33,023 nucleotides of DNA, from NCBI GenBank assembly GCA_038316995.1, contig JBBQAZ010000005.1, positions 1-33,023 on the forward strand, read 5' to 3'. The translations under genes and the position numbers were made by a program. The stretch is from JAXHNE01 sp038316995. GTDB lineage: Bacteria > Patescibacteriota > Saccharimonadia > Saccharimonadales > JAXHNE01. Of the stretch, positions 24,583-32,161 are shown piece by piece. The notes beneath the pieces were generated by a model, which did no database searches, was not told the origin of the DNA, and saw nothing but the letters and a program-made list of their open reading frames with translations. Within the stretch, counting starts at the first letter, position 1. Each line of letters starts with the position of its first letter.

Positions 24583-25050
24583 ATGGCTAAAAAGCGTAAT
24601 CCCCAAAATAATTCACTTAAAAACCGCAGGGCAAGTTTTGATTACGCGCTGGAGGATACATTAGTGGCGGGGCTAGAACTGACTGGTGCAGAGACAAAAT
24701 CACTCCGCTATGGACATGGTCATCTTAAGGGCGCATACGTAACATCGCGTAATAACGAACTCTGGCTAATTAACGCCACGATTACTGGCAGTAACGCCGT
24801 TCCAATTGGTGAAGATGAAAAAACTAGGGCGAGGAAGCTACTCGTAAAGCGCAAAGATATTGACATTATGATGGCCGCCAAAAAACAGGGCAGAAGTATA
24901 GTGCCACTAGCAATACTAAACCGTGGGCGTTTTATAAAACTACGAATAGCGCTTGGTAAAGGTAAGAAGACAACGGACAAACGCCAGACTATAAAACAAA
25001 GAGAAGACAAAATAACAGCCGGCAGGGCAATAAAACAGCACTCTCGATAA
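24583..25050 (+). CDS. smpB: SsrA (tmRNA)-binding protein
   Basis: 155 aa, normal length. Conserved SmpB blocks are visible: 'NRRASFDYALEDTLVAGLEL', 'TGAETKSLRYG' (the GTEVKSLR region), 'NELWLINATI', 'RARKLLVKRKDI' and 'GRFIKLRIALGKGKKTTDKR' with the basic tail. SmpB binds tmRNA and helps rescue stalled ribosomes in trans-translation. The tmRNA gene is not seen in this window. It converges on the histidine kinase gene. Confidence 0.95.
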   Translation: MAKKRNPQNNSLKNRRASFDYALEDTLVAGLELTGAETKSLRYGHGHLKGAYVTSRNNELWLINATITGSNAVPIGEDEKTRARKLLVKRKDIDIMMAAKKQGRSIVPLAILNRGRFIKLRIALGKGKKTTDKRQTIKQREDKITAGRAIKQHSR

Positions 25051-25052
25051 TT

Positions 25053-25099
25053 AATCTATAGCAATCTAGTCATAATCTAAAGAATCTCAGTCTTAGATT
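25053..25099. promoter_or_regulatory. Helically phased AATCTA repeats and inverted repeat downstream of smpB
   Basis: AATCTA occurs at 25053, 25063 and 25074 and AATCTC at 25083, spaced 10, 11 and 9 bp. AATCTAA (25074-25080) and TTAGATT (25093-25099) form a 7-bp inverted repeat. It lies between convergent stops and may act as a weak bidirectional terminator or protein site. Confidence 0.35.
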
Positions 25100-25104
25100 T
25101 AACT

Positions 25105-27120
25105 TTACTTTCTCTTTTTTGATCGTTTAATTTTAGCTAATGACTTTTTTGCATGAGATTTGATTTTGGATTTGATTTTCTTATTTTCTTCAACTGCAAG
25201 GGGCAGAGTAAAATAAAATGTCGTACCTTTTCCATGCTCTGATTCAAACCACAGTCGACCATTCATTTCTTCAATGTATTGCTTAGTGATATACATACCA
25301 AGTCCGGTACCAACAACCGACTTTCTGTCGTCATTATCAACCCGAAAGAACTTTTGGAACATTTGAGCTTGCTGCTCAACAGGAATACCAAGTCCATTAT
25401 CGGAAATAGTTGTCATGAGCTGCCCGCCATTAACATCATGATTAATTCGAACGTAACCTCCATCACGATTATATTTAATCGCGTTGGATATAAAATTATT
25501 GATAATAATCCGAAGCTTAGGCTCGTCCGATATTACATCCATTGCCTTACTAGAATCATATTCAAGCGTTACATCCCGCTCTTTTGCAACAATTAACATT
25601 GCATTTACTGCGTCAGATAGCACCGATTGAAGATTAGTATTTTCCAGTTTCATCTCTGTTCTACCACTCTCAAGCCGCGCCACGTCAAGCATACCGTTTA
25701 CCAAGTTTTTGAGCCTTACGGAACCGTCATAAGATTGAATAAGTAAGCCTTTAGCCTGCTTACTTAATTTGTCTCCGTGCATTTCTTGTAGCAGATCCAA
25801 ATAACCGATTACGGAAGTTAGCGGAGCTCTTATTTCATGAGTTGCAACACTTATAAATTCTTTGTTTTTTTGATCCAGTGCTTGTTCTGCAGCTGCAATA
25901 CGCTGAGCCATTTTATTCATGGTTTCTCCAAGGCGAACAAATTCGCTGTCTGCATCTTCAAGCTGAATTTCATAATCAAGTCGCCCAGAACTGAATATCA
26001 TCGCGCCACTCATTAATCTAACAATATTAGCTAGAGTCCGCTGAATAAAGAACGAACCAACCCAAACAAATCCAATTATGAATAGGCAAATAAATATAAC
26101 GCTAACCAATTGTGCATCTCTTGATTGTGCTAGCACTGCAGATGTTGGTGATGCAATAACAACCGCCCAACCAGTGTCTTTTGCGTTCGCAGTTACAATA
26201 GTGTGTTTGACTCCTCCAAGGTCTAGTTCAGAAGATTTAGAGGAGCGCAGTTGTTCACCGTTTTCCCGGATAATACTGCTGCTACTGGTGTTTGGATAGG
26301 CAACCTTGTTCTGCTTATCAATTATCACTGCCAAAGCCTGCTTTCGGTCTATTGGCGCACTATCCCAAACGGTTTTAATAAAGTTTTCACTATACAGGTC
26401 ATAGGCTGCAATAGCGGCGCCATCTGTAATAGGGTAGCCAAAGATTCCTAGTTTAAAATCTTCCAAGTCAATTTGCTCTCCGTCTACCGGAGCTTGCAAA
26501 GCCTTTTTTGTAAATTCAGTAAACGGGGCAGTGGAACCTTTTAGTACGCCAGATAGTGCAGAACTTAGCACATTGTTTTGGTCGTCCACAATAACAACGG
26601 CTAGTGTTTCCGGAAAAATTTGTTTAAACGCACCCAGTCTTTCATTCGTACGTTGTGTTTGTTCATCGACCTGCTTTGTGGCCAGTGAAATGTAACTATC
26701 TTCCAAAACGCCTAAACTCAAGCCCTTGTTTGCAAGATCACTAGCAAACGGATCGCACACACCGCCTGGTGAATTCTTATAATCCCGATTTGAAACAATA
26801 AATGCTCTACACGCATCGCGGTTACTATCCAATTGTTTACGTAAATCTGCGAACTGATTTTTTATAACAAGCATCTCAAAACCAGTCCTCTCAAGCACGT
26901 CTCTACGAAGTGTAATTTCACGCTCCAGCACTGTTGCTGTCGTGTCGGCTGATCGTTGTAAATCGGTAATCGATTGTTTTTTTAATAAATTATTAAGGCT
27001 CCATAGTCCAAAAAGACTTAATACTATTAAGGCTATGAACGGTGGCAGTAGAACCCATTTAATAAATCGTTTGTGAAGATTTTTTACATGGGATTTTTCT
27101 GAATTGTTATTTTTATCCAT
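25105..27120 (-). CDS. Membrane sensor histidine kinase
   Basis: 671 aa. The first membrane helix is at about 23-45, followed by a large extracytoplasmic sensor region of about 290 residues (Cache-like by size and topology). A second helix lies at about 338-358, then a HAMP-like linker. The HisKA box is 'SVATHEIRAPLTSVIGYLDL' with His428. The ATPase domain shows the N box 'IINNFISNAIKYNRDGG', G1 'DNGLGIP', F box 'FFRVDND' and G2 'GTGLGMYITKQYIEE'. The C terminus is a Lys-rich tail ending RSKKRK. Its ATG directly follows the stop of the upstream surface-protein gene, so the two are coupled. No response regulator is encoded nearby. Confidence 0.93.
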   Translation of the reverse strand: MDKNNNSEKSHVKNLHKRFIKWVLLPPFIALIVLSLFGLWSLNNLLKKQSITDLQRSADTTATVLEREITLRRDVLERTGFEMLVIKNQFADLRKQLDSNRDACRAFIVSNRDYKNSPGGVCDPFASDLANKGLSLGVLEDSYISLATKQVDEQTQRTNERLGAFKQIFPETLAVVIVDDQNNVLSSALSGVLKGSTAPFTEFTKKALQAPVDGEQIDLEDFKLGIFGYPITDGAAIAAYDLYSENFIKTVWDSAPIDRKQALAVIIDKQNKVAYPNTSSSSIIRENGEQLRSSKSSELDLGGVKHTIVTANAKDTGWAVVIASPTSAVLAQSRDAQLVSVIFICLFIIGFVWVGSFFIQRTLANIVRLMSGAMIFSSGRLDYEIQLEDADSEFVRLGETMNKMAQRIAAAEQALDQKNKEFISVATHEIRAPLTSVIGYLDLLQEMHGDKLSKQAKGLLIQSYDGSVRLKNLVNGMLDVARLESGRTEMKLENTNLQSVLSDAVNAMLIVAKERDVTLEYDSSKAMDVISDEPKLRIIINNFISNAIKYNRDGGYVRINHDVNGGQLMTTISDNGLGIPVEQQAQMFQKFFRVDNDDRKSVVGTGLGMYITKQYIEEMNGRLWFESEHGKGTTFYFTLPLAVEENKKIKSKIKSHAKKSLAKIKRSKKRK

Positions 27121-27990
27121 TTATATCAATCCGCAATCATGGCTGATTGTTATCAGTGTTGATTGCACAGAATTTGGAGCTGTTAGTATAAAACGCATAG
27201 TGTAGTTTCCTGGATCTTTACAAGAAATAGTTATAGATTTAGCTAAATTGTTCGACTCGCTTCCAGGTCCAGCGCTATAATTTCCGTTCGAGTTTCCGCC
27301 AGAAAAGCTTGTCTGCCATCCATAGCTCACCACACCTGGTCCATTCTGCGTGTTAACAGAAGATTGAAAGTTATAGGTTTTGTCGCAATTACGTTTTTGA
27401 AGGGTGATATTTCCAGGGCATACAAGATTACCATTTGGGTTATTGAGTGCAAAGCTTCCAATTGCGGCAGCAAAGGTTGGCGTTACCTCAGGAGTTCCAC
27501 CGCCCCCGCCACCCGGGTTAGTGCTTCCACCTTGACCTCCATCGCTTGGAGCGGTAGCATTTCCTTCATTTGGGGTTTGGTCAAAACTAAAAGAAGTAGA
27601 ACTTGGTGTGCCTGATGGTGATGTTACGCCTTCGGTGATAATATTATCAGATACGTCGTTTCTCTCTGGCGAATCAAACTTGTCGCCACTAACTAACGAA
27701 TTATAGTCTTGCGTGACAGTTGTAACCGTCGCAAGCAAATCTGCCAATGACGCTTGTTGCGACAAACGAATGAAAACCGCCAACACGGCAATTAGTGCAA
27801 ACACTGCAGTTACTTTAAACGCAAAAGCGTATTCTTTTATAAGATGCCTTGTGTTTACAACAGATTTTGCCCATAGACTAGAAAAGCCCTTGGGCGCAAA
27901 ATCTGCAAAATACATGCCATTTTTTTTACGACCATGACTGTACGCTATCCGACCATGCTCACCTGGCAATTTGTCCTTATTCTTACTCAT
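27121..27990 (-). CDS. Single-pass surface protein coupled to the histidine kinase
   Basis: 289 aa. A basic cytoplasmic N terminus (about 55 residues) precedes a membrane helix (about 57-77). A Ser/Thr/Asn-rich stalk and a glycine run ('GGSTNPGGGGGG') follow, then a C-terminal Ig/PKD-like beta domain with four Cys that may form two disulphides ('LVCPGNITLQKRNC', 'SCKDPGNY', 'HDCGLI'). It reads TAA-ATG into the kinase gene, so it may be a co-sensor or ligand-binding partner; this is inference from context. The family is not recognised. Confidence 0.7.
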   Translation of the reverse strand: MSKNKDKLPGEHGRIAYSHGRKKNGMYFADFAPKGFSSLWAKSVVNTRHLIKEYAFAFKVTAVFALIAVLAVFIRLSQQASLADLLATVTTVTQDYNSLVSGDKFDSPERNDVSDNIITEGVTSPSGTPSSTSFSFDQTPNEGNATAPSDGGQGGSTNPGGGGGGTPEVTPTFAAAIGSFALNNPNGNLVCPGNITLQKRNCDKTYNFQSSVNTQNGPGVVSYGWQTSFSGGNSNGNYSAGPGSESNNLAKSITISCKDPGNYTMRFILTAPNSVQSTLITISHDCGLI

Positions 27991-28058
27991 AACTTAATTA
28001 ATAAGTATGACGAAACAAGCGTAAGAAGTAAACCATAGTGAGTACTGAACAAATGTGT

Positions 28059-28086
28059 TTTACTTTTATTACCTATATGGTATAAT
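28059..28086 (+). promoter_or_regulatory. Promoter of the CAP-domain gene, leaderless
   Basis: TTTACT (28059-28064), 16-bp spacer, TATAAT (28081-28086), then 7 nt to the ATG at 28094. This rules out the longer reading from 28055. Confidence 0.65.
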
Positions 28087-28093
28087 ATGTTTC

Positions 28094-28633
28094 ATGAGTT
28101 TAGTCCGTTTGGTGGGGCTTACTATTTTATGTGGGATTCTAGCGCTGGTCATAACGCCGGCTAACGCTGTTGCGCCGTCCGATTTTAACGCTGATAAGCT
28201 AGTATCTTTCCCTAGTATTGATAATCTTCCAGATCCAAACAGCATTTTTGATGCTATAAACGTACAAAGAGTACAAAACGGGCTAAAACCACTTGTTAAA
28301 AGTGAAGTTCTTTCCAAAGCAGCACAGGAAAGAGCCAATGACATGCAAAAAAACAACTATTACGCTCATAAAGGCTCAAACGGTCTCTTTTTTGGAAGTT
28401 TACTCAAAGCGTCGCCATTTGCAGACTCTTATGCCTGTGAAAATCTAGACCTTCAATTTACAATCAAGGCTGAAACCTATGTGTCCGATTGGCTCAAAAG
28501 TAATGCTGGGCACAGAGAATGCGCCCTCAATGCAAAGGTATCAAGTGCAGGCTACGCTGCAATAGAAGTTGCTCCGCGGGCTGGTGAAGACATGCGGACA
28601 TTTATAGTAGTAGCTATCCACGCTACTAAATAA
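28094..28633 (+). CDS. Secreted CAP/SCP-domain protein
   Basis: 179 aa. The signal peptide (about 1-25) ends in PANA. The CAP domain follows: 'AINVQRVQNGLKPLVKSEVL', 'LSKAAQERANDMQKNNYYAH', 'ACENLDL', and 'SDWLKSNAGHRECALNAKVS', with the characteristic His, Glu, Glu and His residues of the CAP cavity (His in 'YYAHKG', Glu in 'CENL', His-Arg-Glu in 'GHREC'). Bacterial CAP proteins (YkwD/SCP type) are extracellular and often of unknown activity. The leaderless promoter fixes the start. Confidence 0.88.
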   Translation: MSLVRLVGLTILCGILALVITPANAVAPSDFNADKLVSFPSIDNLPDPNSIFDAINVQRVQNGLKPLVKSEVLSKAAQERANDMQKNNYYAHKGSNGLFFGSLLKASPFADSYACENLDLQFTIKAETYVSDWLKSNAGHRECALNAKVSSAGYAAIEVAPRAGEDMRTFIVVAIHATK

Positions 28634-28657
28634 TAAGACAACTCACGCAACAGATGC

Positions 28658-28686
28658 TTGTTTAAGACGAACTGCTTCGCTATAAT
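28658..28686 (+). promoter_or_regulatory. Promoter of tRNA-Asn
   Basis: TTGTTT (28658-28663), 17-bp spacer, TATAAT (28681-28686). A second TATAAT lies at 28719-28724. The leader between holds a 6-bp hairpin TCTCTG/CAGAGA (28694-28711). Confidence 0.6.
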
Positions 28687-28751
28687 GCTACGGTCTCTGT
28701 TAGCGCAGAGAAGCACATTATAATCAAAGTTCCATCGTAATGATGGGATAT

Positions 28752-28826
28752 TCCGGGGTAGCTCAGCGGTAGAGCGGGACGCTGTTAACGTTTAGGTCGC
28801 TGGTTCGAATCCAGTCCCCGGAGCCA
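28752..28826 (+). tRNA. tRNA-Asn (GTT)
   Basis: A complete cloverleaf: acceptor TCCGGGG/CCCCGGA, D stem GCTC/GAGC, anticodon stem GGACG/CGTTT around CTGTTAA (anticodon GTT), variable AGGTC, T arm GCTGG-TTCGAAT-CCAGT. The discriminator is G and CCA is encoded. It is followed 5 nt later by a strong hairpin terminator, and its last 18 bases recur, with one change, 158 bp downstream. Confidence 0.96.
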
Positions 28827-28831
28827 AAAGT

Positions 28832-28867
28832 AAGGAGTCGAGCATTCATGTTCGGCTCTTTTCTTTT
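28832..28867 (+). terminator. Intrinsic terminator of tRNA-Asn
   Basis: GAGTCGAGCA (28835-28844) pairs with TGTTCGGCTC (28849-28858) around the loop TTCA, extended by A/T pairs, and is followed by TTTTCTTTT. Confidence 0.8.
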
Positions 28868-28961
28868 GTTCCTGAGCTTGGTTTTTAACCCAAGCGACGC
28901 AGTCCGGCTATTGACGGAATGCATGTCGCGCCAGTTCGCTATTGCCCGCTACAATCTATGA
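28848..28961 (+). CDS. Possible 37-aa micropeptide in repeat R, copy 1
   Basis: ATG at 28848 has AAGGAG 10 nt upstream and runs to TGA at 28959-28961. The product begins MFGSFLLFLSLVFNPSDA (hydrophobic) and ends with a basic polar half. The same reading frame is intact in copy 2, where four of six substitutions are synonymous. Both SD and ATG lie in the terminator hairpin. It may be a chance ORF in a structured repeat, so confidence is low. Confidence 0.3.
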   Translation: MFGSFLLFLSLVFNPSDAVRLLTECMSRQFAIARYNL

Positions 28962-28983
28962 TTGTCACGGCGCAATACCTCCC

Positions 28984-29001
28984 ATCCAGTCTCCGGAGCC
29001 A
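28984..29001 (+). repeat. att-like copy of the tRNA-Asn 3' end
   Basis: Eighteen bases match the tRNA 3' terminus at 28809-28826 with one mismatch (T for C at 28992), including the encoded CCA. This is the pattern left when an element integrates into a tRNA gene. The same sequence starts again at 33013 and runs off the window. Confidence 0.75.
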
Positions 29002-29040
29002 AGTATAAGCATTTTGCGAAAGCTGAGTGTTTTTGTTTTG
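28997..29040 (+). repeat. Junction repeat J, copy 1
   Basis: Begins AGCCAAG, continuing from the att-like site, and ends TTTGTTTTG. It aligns with 29527-29567 at about three quarters identity. The interval 29041-29124 is AT-rich with nothing recognised apart from the SD of the next gene. Confidence 0.45.
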
Positions 29041-29124
29041 ATAAGAAATATGCTTAAATATGATAATAATTGCTAAAAGCAAAAAATCTTTTAAAAAAAT
29101 ATAATCAAATAACGAAGGAGCATT

Positions 29125-29505
29125 ATGTCAGAACTATTTATGCCTACAGAAGAATGGCCACTTCAGGAAATATACAAGGAGCAATTACATAAACGTATTC
29201 AAAAGTGGGGTGAATTTGTTACTCCAGTATTTGAAGGATTAACAGCTGAAAATAGACAGTCAAAAGAACAAATCTTTCAATGGCTTATGGAGTGCGTAGA
29301 GCGAAACGATAGAGTTACGGCGGAGTTTGTAGATTTACTCGATATTGGTGTTCGAGAAAAATATGTTCATGGTGATGCGTTTGATGCTATCAAAGGGAAT
29401 CGAAACAATCCTGAACATAATCCAGGATTTGCTTCAGCAATCCAGAACCAGTTCTTGACACTTTATGATATTTTCCAAGCAGGTGTTGAGTCTACATTTA
29501 ACTAA
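29125..29505 (+). CDS. Island hypothetical protein 1, 126 aa
   Basis: Not recognised. A soluble acidic, largely helical protein with a single Cys ('WLMECVERNDRVT'). The ATG is preceded by GAAGGAG with a good spacer, unlike most single genes here. It is the first gene after the repeat and att-like site, on the tRNA strand. No membrane segment is seen. Confidence 0.65.
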   Translation: MSELFMPTEEWPLQEIYKEQLHKRIQKWGEFVTPVFEGLTAENRQSKEQIFQWLMECVERNDRVTAEFVDLLDIGVREKYVHGDAFDAIKGNRNNPEHNPGFASAIQNQFLTLYDIFQAGVESTFN

Positions 29506-29526
29506 TTTGAATCCATCAATCAGGTA

Positions 29527-29567
29527 AGCCAAGCATAAACATTATGGAAACATGTGTCTTTGTTTTG
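29527..29567 (+). repeat. Junction repeat J, copy 2
   Basis: Aligns with 28997-29040: both start AGCCAAG, contain ATAA-CATT and end TTTGTTTTG. It lies between the first two island genes, directly before the -10 of the second. Confidence 0.45.
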
Positions 29568-29568
29568 C

Positions 29569-29574
29569 TATAAT
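29569..29574 (+). promoter_or_regulatory. Extended -10 of island gene 2
   Basis: TGCTATAAT lies 6 nt before the ATG at 29581. It supports that start over the upstream in-frame ATG at 29554 and implies a leaderless mRNA. Confidence 0.55.
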
Positions 29575-29580
29575 TTATAT

Positions 29581-29919
29581 ATGCCCTACATGGAATTAAG
29601 AAATTACAAATCTGAAAATGATAACATCACAACCGAACAGCGTGACAATATATTAAGGCTGGTCAGAGATTACTTAGCAAGAGGACAAGAAATTGACGGT
29701 ACGTTTGAATTTCGTCTACTGAATCGCGGCTCTAAATTCGATTTTTGCGAATATGACTACATTTTAGTTATCGATATGGGTCATTCTGAGCAACGTGAGC
29801 TGCAGAAAGAAGAAATCGCTAAAAACATCAGCCGAGAACTGTCGACGATTTTAGACACTGGTTTATTAGCGGTTAGACTTAGGCTTCAAAATGCAGCGTT
29901 CGTACCCAATGAGTTCTAA
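29581..29919 (+). CDS. Island hypothetical protein 2, 112 aa
   Basis: Not recognised. A soluble mixed alpha/beta protein. Strand-like segments 'GTFEFRLLNRGSKFDF' and 'YDYILVIDMGHSEQ' are followed by a long helix ('LQKEEIAKNISRELSTIL') and a final strand ('LLAVRLRLQNAAFVP'). The start codon is next to the -10. Another Met three codons downstream (29590) is possible. Confidence 0.6.
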   Translation: MPYMELRNYKSENDNITTEQRDNILRLVRDYLARGQEIDGTFEFRLLNRGSKFDFCEYDYILVIDMGHSEQRELQKEEIAKNISRELSTILDTGLLAVRLRLQNAAFVPNEF

Positions 29920-30081
29920 TTTCGTACACTAAAATAATCCAAGCATTAATTAGAACTAGAAATGTGTATATTCCAGATAAGATATACCCATTTGTTAGCC
30001 AATTTTACATCCTTGGGAACAGTCACTAAACTCAGACAACAATGAGCTGTAAGTAGTTGCTTTATCCTGTTTTTTATGTTA

Positions 30082-30087
30082 TATAAT
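30082..30087 (+). promoter_or_regulatory. -10-like box of the multi-HTH gene
   Basis: TATAAT ends 4 nt before the ATG at 30092. That is shorter than in other leaderless genes here, so a -10 shifted upstream or a different start is possible. Confidence 0.4.
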
Positions 30088-30091
30088 ACTA

Positions 30092-32056
30092 ATGGATTCT
30101 CCTGAAGTATTGCAGCTTCGTCAAGATATAGACGAGACATTTTGCAAGGAACTAACGCCAGATAACGTCAGATATTTTGCCGACGAGCTAATTGAAGATC
30201 TGCTTAGTATTCGAAACCGAGCAACAGAACACTTTATATCAAACATTGCAGTGCAATCTTACTTAAACGAACAAACTCTTGAAGATGACGCATTTTCGAC
30301 ATTAAAGCTTCCTTGTATCAATGAACTACTGGATTCTGCAGCAAAAATTGCTCATGAATTACCTGTAATAGATTTGATCATTAAAAATTGTGATGTGGAG
30401 CAATCTGTGTTTGTGCCGCCAGACGACAATACTCAAGCACAGATAGTTCATGGCAAGAAAAATCGGGAGATAATTACATCCGAAAGAACAAAAATCACAC
30501 TTTTAATACTCGCAAAAGATTTTGGGGTCGACCTTGCAGATGAGTCATCGTTTAAGCTTAAGCAAGGAATTGTTGATCCTAAAATGATCAGAGAATATCC
30601 TTACAACGTAGCAATAGCGCATAACTTGCAGCGAGCTATCCTCGTATGTGACCAAGTAGGAAATATTACTTATGTACTGAATACAGAAATCACAAAAGAA
30701 AACGGGGAAACTATAGATGTGTTTCTGAATATGACCAAAACTGAAATTGATGATTACCTACTTAAATGCCCAGAGGCGGGACAACGAGTGATAGACAGTA
30801 CCCACTACATAGCTAATTTACGTGAAGCAATACGCTACCCACACCAGGCGTCAAAGAAAATTGATCCCAGTAATGAAACTGAAGATAAATGTTCCGAATT
30901 AGACATTAATCAATCAATAACAACTTCAGAGGTACAGAAGAAGCTACATATCCACGGAAACACATTAAATAAAATACTTAGGGATCTCGGTGTTTCTAAA
31001 AGTCACCAAAAAATAAATAACCGCACCCTAGCGACAATTCCATCTTCATCTTATGAAGCAATACGTCAGCATCCTATTGCAGCTACACCGCATGCAGAAG
31101 ACTACGACGCAGTAAGTTTGGAAAAATTACATAAGCAACTTGGCGTTGGTCGCCCAGTACTAGATGAAATTTGCAGAGAATTGAATATTCAAATAGGTGA
31201 GTATAAGCATGGATTAAAGTTAAAAAGAGGTGTTGGCATTTTAAGCTCTGACTTGAATCAAATTTTAAATCACCCATTAACCAAGTACGCTAAAATGGAC
31301 GATGCCCATGTAAGCATTTATGAGTATGCCAAAAATCAAGGAACAACAGTAGCAGTGATCAAAAAAGAATTAGAGGACCTTAACATAAGAATAAGTGAAG
31401 TTAGATATAACAATCACATCTCCCAAGTGTTCTCTAAAGAGCATGAATCAGAACTAAGAAGCAAACTAAACAGTGATGTGCCTGTTTCGGGTGATTACAG
31501 TGCAATAAGTTTTCGCGAAGCAAGTGAGCTCTTTGAGGTGTCTCAAATGAAACTCGAAAAAGTGGTTCAGGAATTAGGCATTCAGACTGGTTACTATAGA
31601 TTTGGAACAAAGACTAGCCCAGGTTTACTATCAGATGATCTAAAAATACTCGAATCCCACCCTGAACTAGGCTTACCCAAAGCCGGAGAGGATATAATTA
31701 AAATAAACGATGTACTCGATAAGTTATGCGTGTCTAGGAGTACGCTTTTCGAAGCAGCAGAAAATAACAATATACCCATACGCACATACAAGTTTGGGAA
31801 GACACGTGGATACGGATTCAATAAAGAAGAACTTGCTATCCTGAGCCAAGATCTTAAACTTGCCACACCTCTAGCTGTGGATTATGAAGTAGTGAGTCTA
31901 AATATTGCTCGTTATGCTCTATCTACAACACGAGAAGAAACATTGCGACAAATCAAAAAGCATAAGATACAAACAGGACAATTTAAATTTGGACCTAATT
32001 ATGAAATTGGCATATTAAAAACTGATTTAGATAAGCTTCGTGATCTTAAGCACTAA
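30092..32056 (+). CDS. Large protein with six HTH-like modules
   Basis: 654 aa. The N-terminal 270 residues have no recognised motif. From about residue 274 to the end there are about six tandem modules of roughly 65 residues, starting near 274, 336, 403, 466, 532 and 596. Good copies read 'DYDAVSLEKLHKQLGVGRPVLDEICRELNI' (first part of module 2) and 'DYSAISFREASELFEV' (module 4), followed by a strand pair such as 'GEYKHGLKLKRGVG'. The helix-Gly/Val-turn-helix pattern resembles winged or MerR-like HTH domains, so it may bind DNA along an extended site. It is the largest gene of the island and could act on the flanking repeats (inference). Confidence 0.75.
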   Translation: MDSPEVLQLRQDIDETFCKELTPDNVRYFADELIEDLLSIRNRATEHFISNIAVQSYLNEQTLEDDAFSTLKLPCINELLDSAAKIAHELPVIDLIIKNCDVEQSVFVPPDDNTQAQIVHGKKNREIITSERTKITLLILAKDFGVDLADESSFKLKQGIVDPKMIREYPYNVAIAHNLQRAILVCDQVGNITYVLNTEITKENGETIDVFLNMTKTEIDDYLLKCPEAGQRVIDSTHYIANLREAIRYPHQASKKIDPSNETEDKCSELDINQSITTSEVQKKLHIHGNTLNKILRDLGVSKSHQKINNRTLATIPSSSYEAIRQHPIAATPHAEDYDAVSLEKLHKQLGVGRPVLDEICRELNIQIGEYKHGLKLKRGVGILSSDLNQILNHPLTKYAKMDDAHVSIYEYAKNQGTTVAVIKKELEDLNIRISEVRYNNHISQVFSKEHESELRSKLNSDVPVSGDYSAISFREASELFEVSQMKLEKVVQELGIQTGYYRFGTKTSPGLLSDDLKILESHPELGLPKAGEDIIKINDVLDKLCVSRSTLFEAAENNNIPIRTYKFGKTRGYGFNKEELAILSQDLKLATPLAVDYEVVSLNIARYALSTTREETLRQIKKHKIQTGQFKFGPNYEIGILKTDLDKLRDLKH

Positions 32057-32149
32057 ATTTACTGCAAGCCTTACTTGATAAGGTCAGAGCGGTTAATTCA
32101 GTTTTGGATTTTTGTATACTCAGGCTAGAACCGAAACTGCATGAATTGC

Positions 32150-32155
32150 TATACT
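32150..32155 (+). promoter_or_regulatory. Extended -10 of the methyltransferase gene
   Basis: TGCTATACT lies 6 nt before the ATG at 32162, with no SD between; leaderless type. Confidence 0.5.
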
Positions 32156-32161
32156 TAGCAT

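Larger units (their letters stand above)
28821..28994 (+). repeat. Structured direct repeat R, copy 1
   Basis: These 174 bp match 32850-33023 without gaps and with 9 substitutions. The unit begins with the last six tRNA bases (GAGCCA) and runs into a near copy of the tRNA 3' end. It can fold into four successive hairpins: 28832-28861 (terminator), 28876-28895, 28894-28929 and 28940-28977. Copy 1 fills most of the space between the tRNA and the first island gene. Confidence 0.92.

Noticed and set aside
28981..29001. A second tRNA gene ending in GGAGCCA
   Set aside because: Only the 3' acceptor strand and part of the T arm sequence are present; the preceding bases form other hairpins and no cloverleaf can be drawn.
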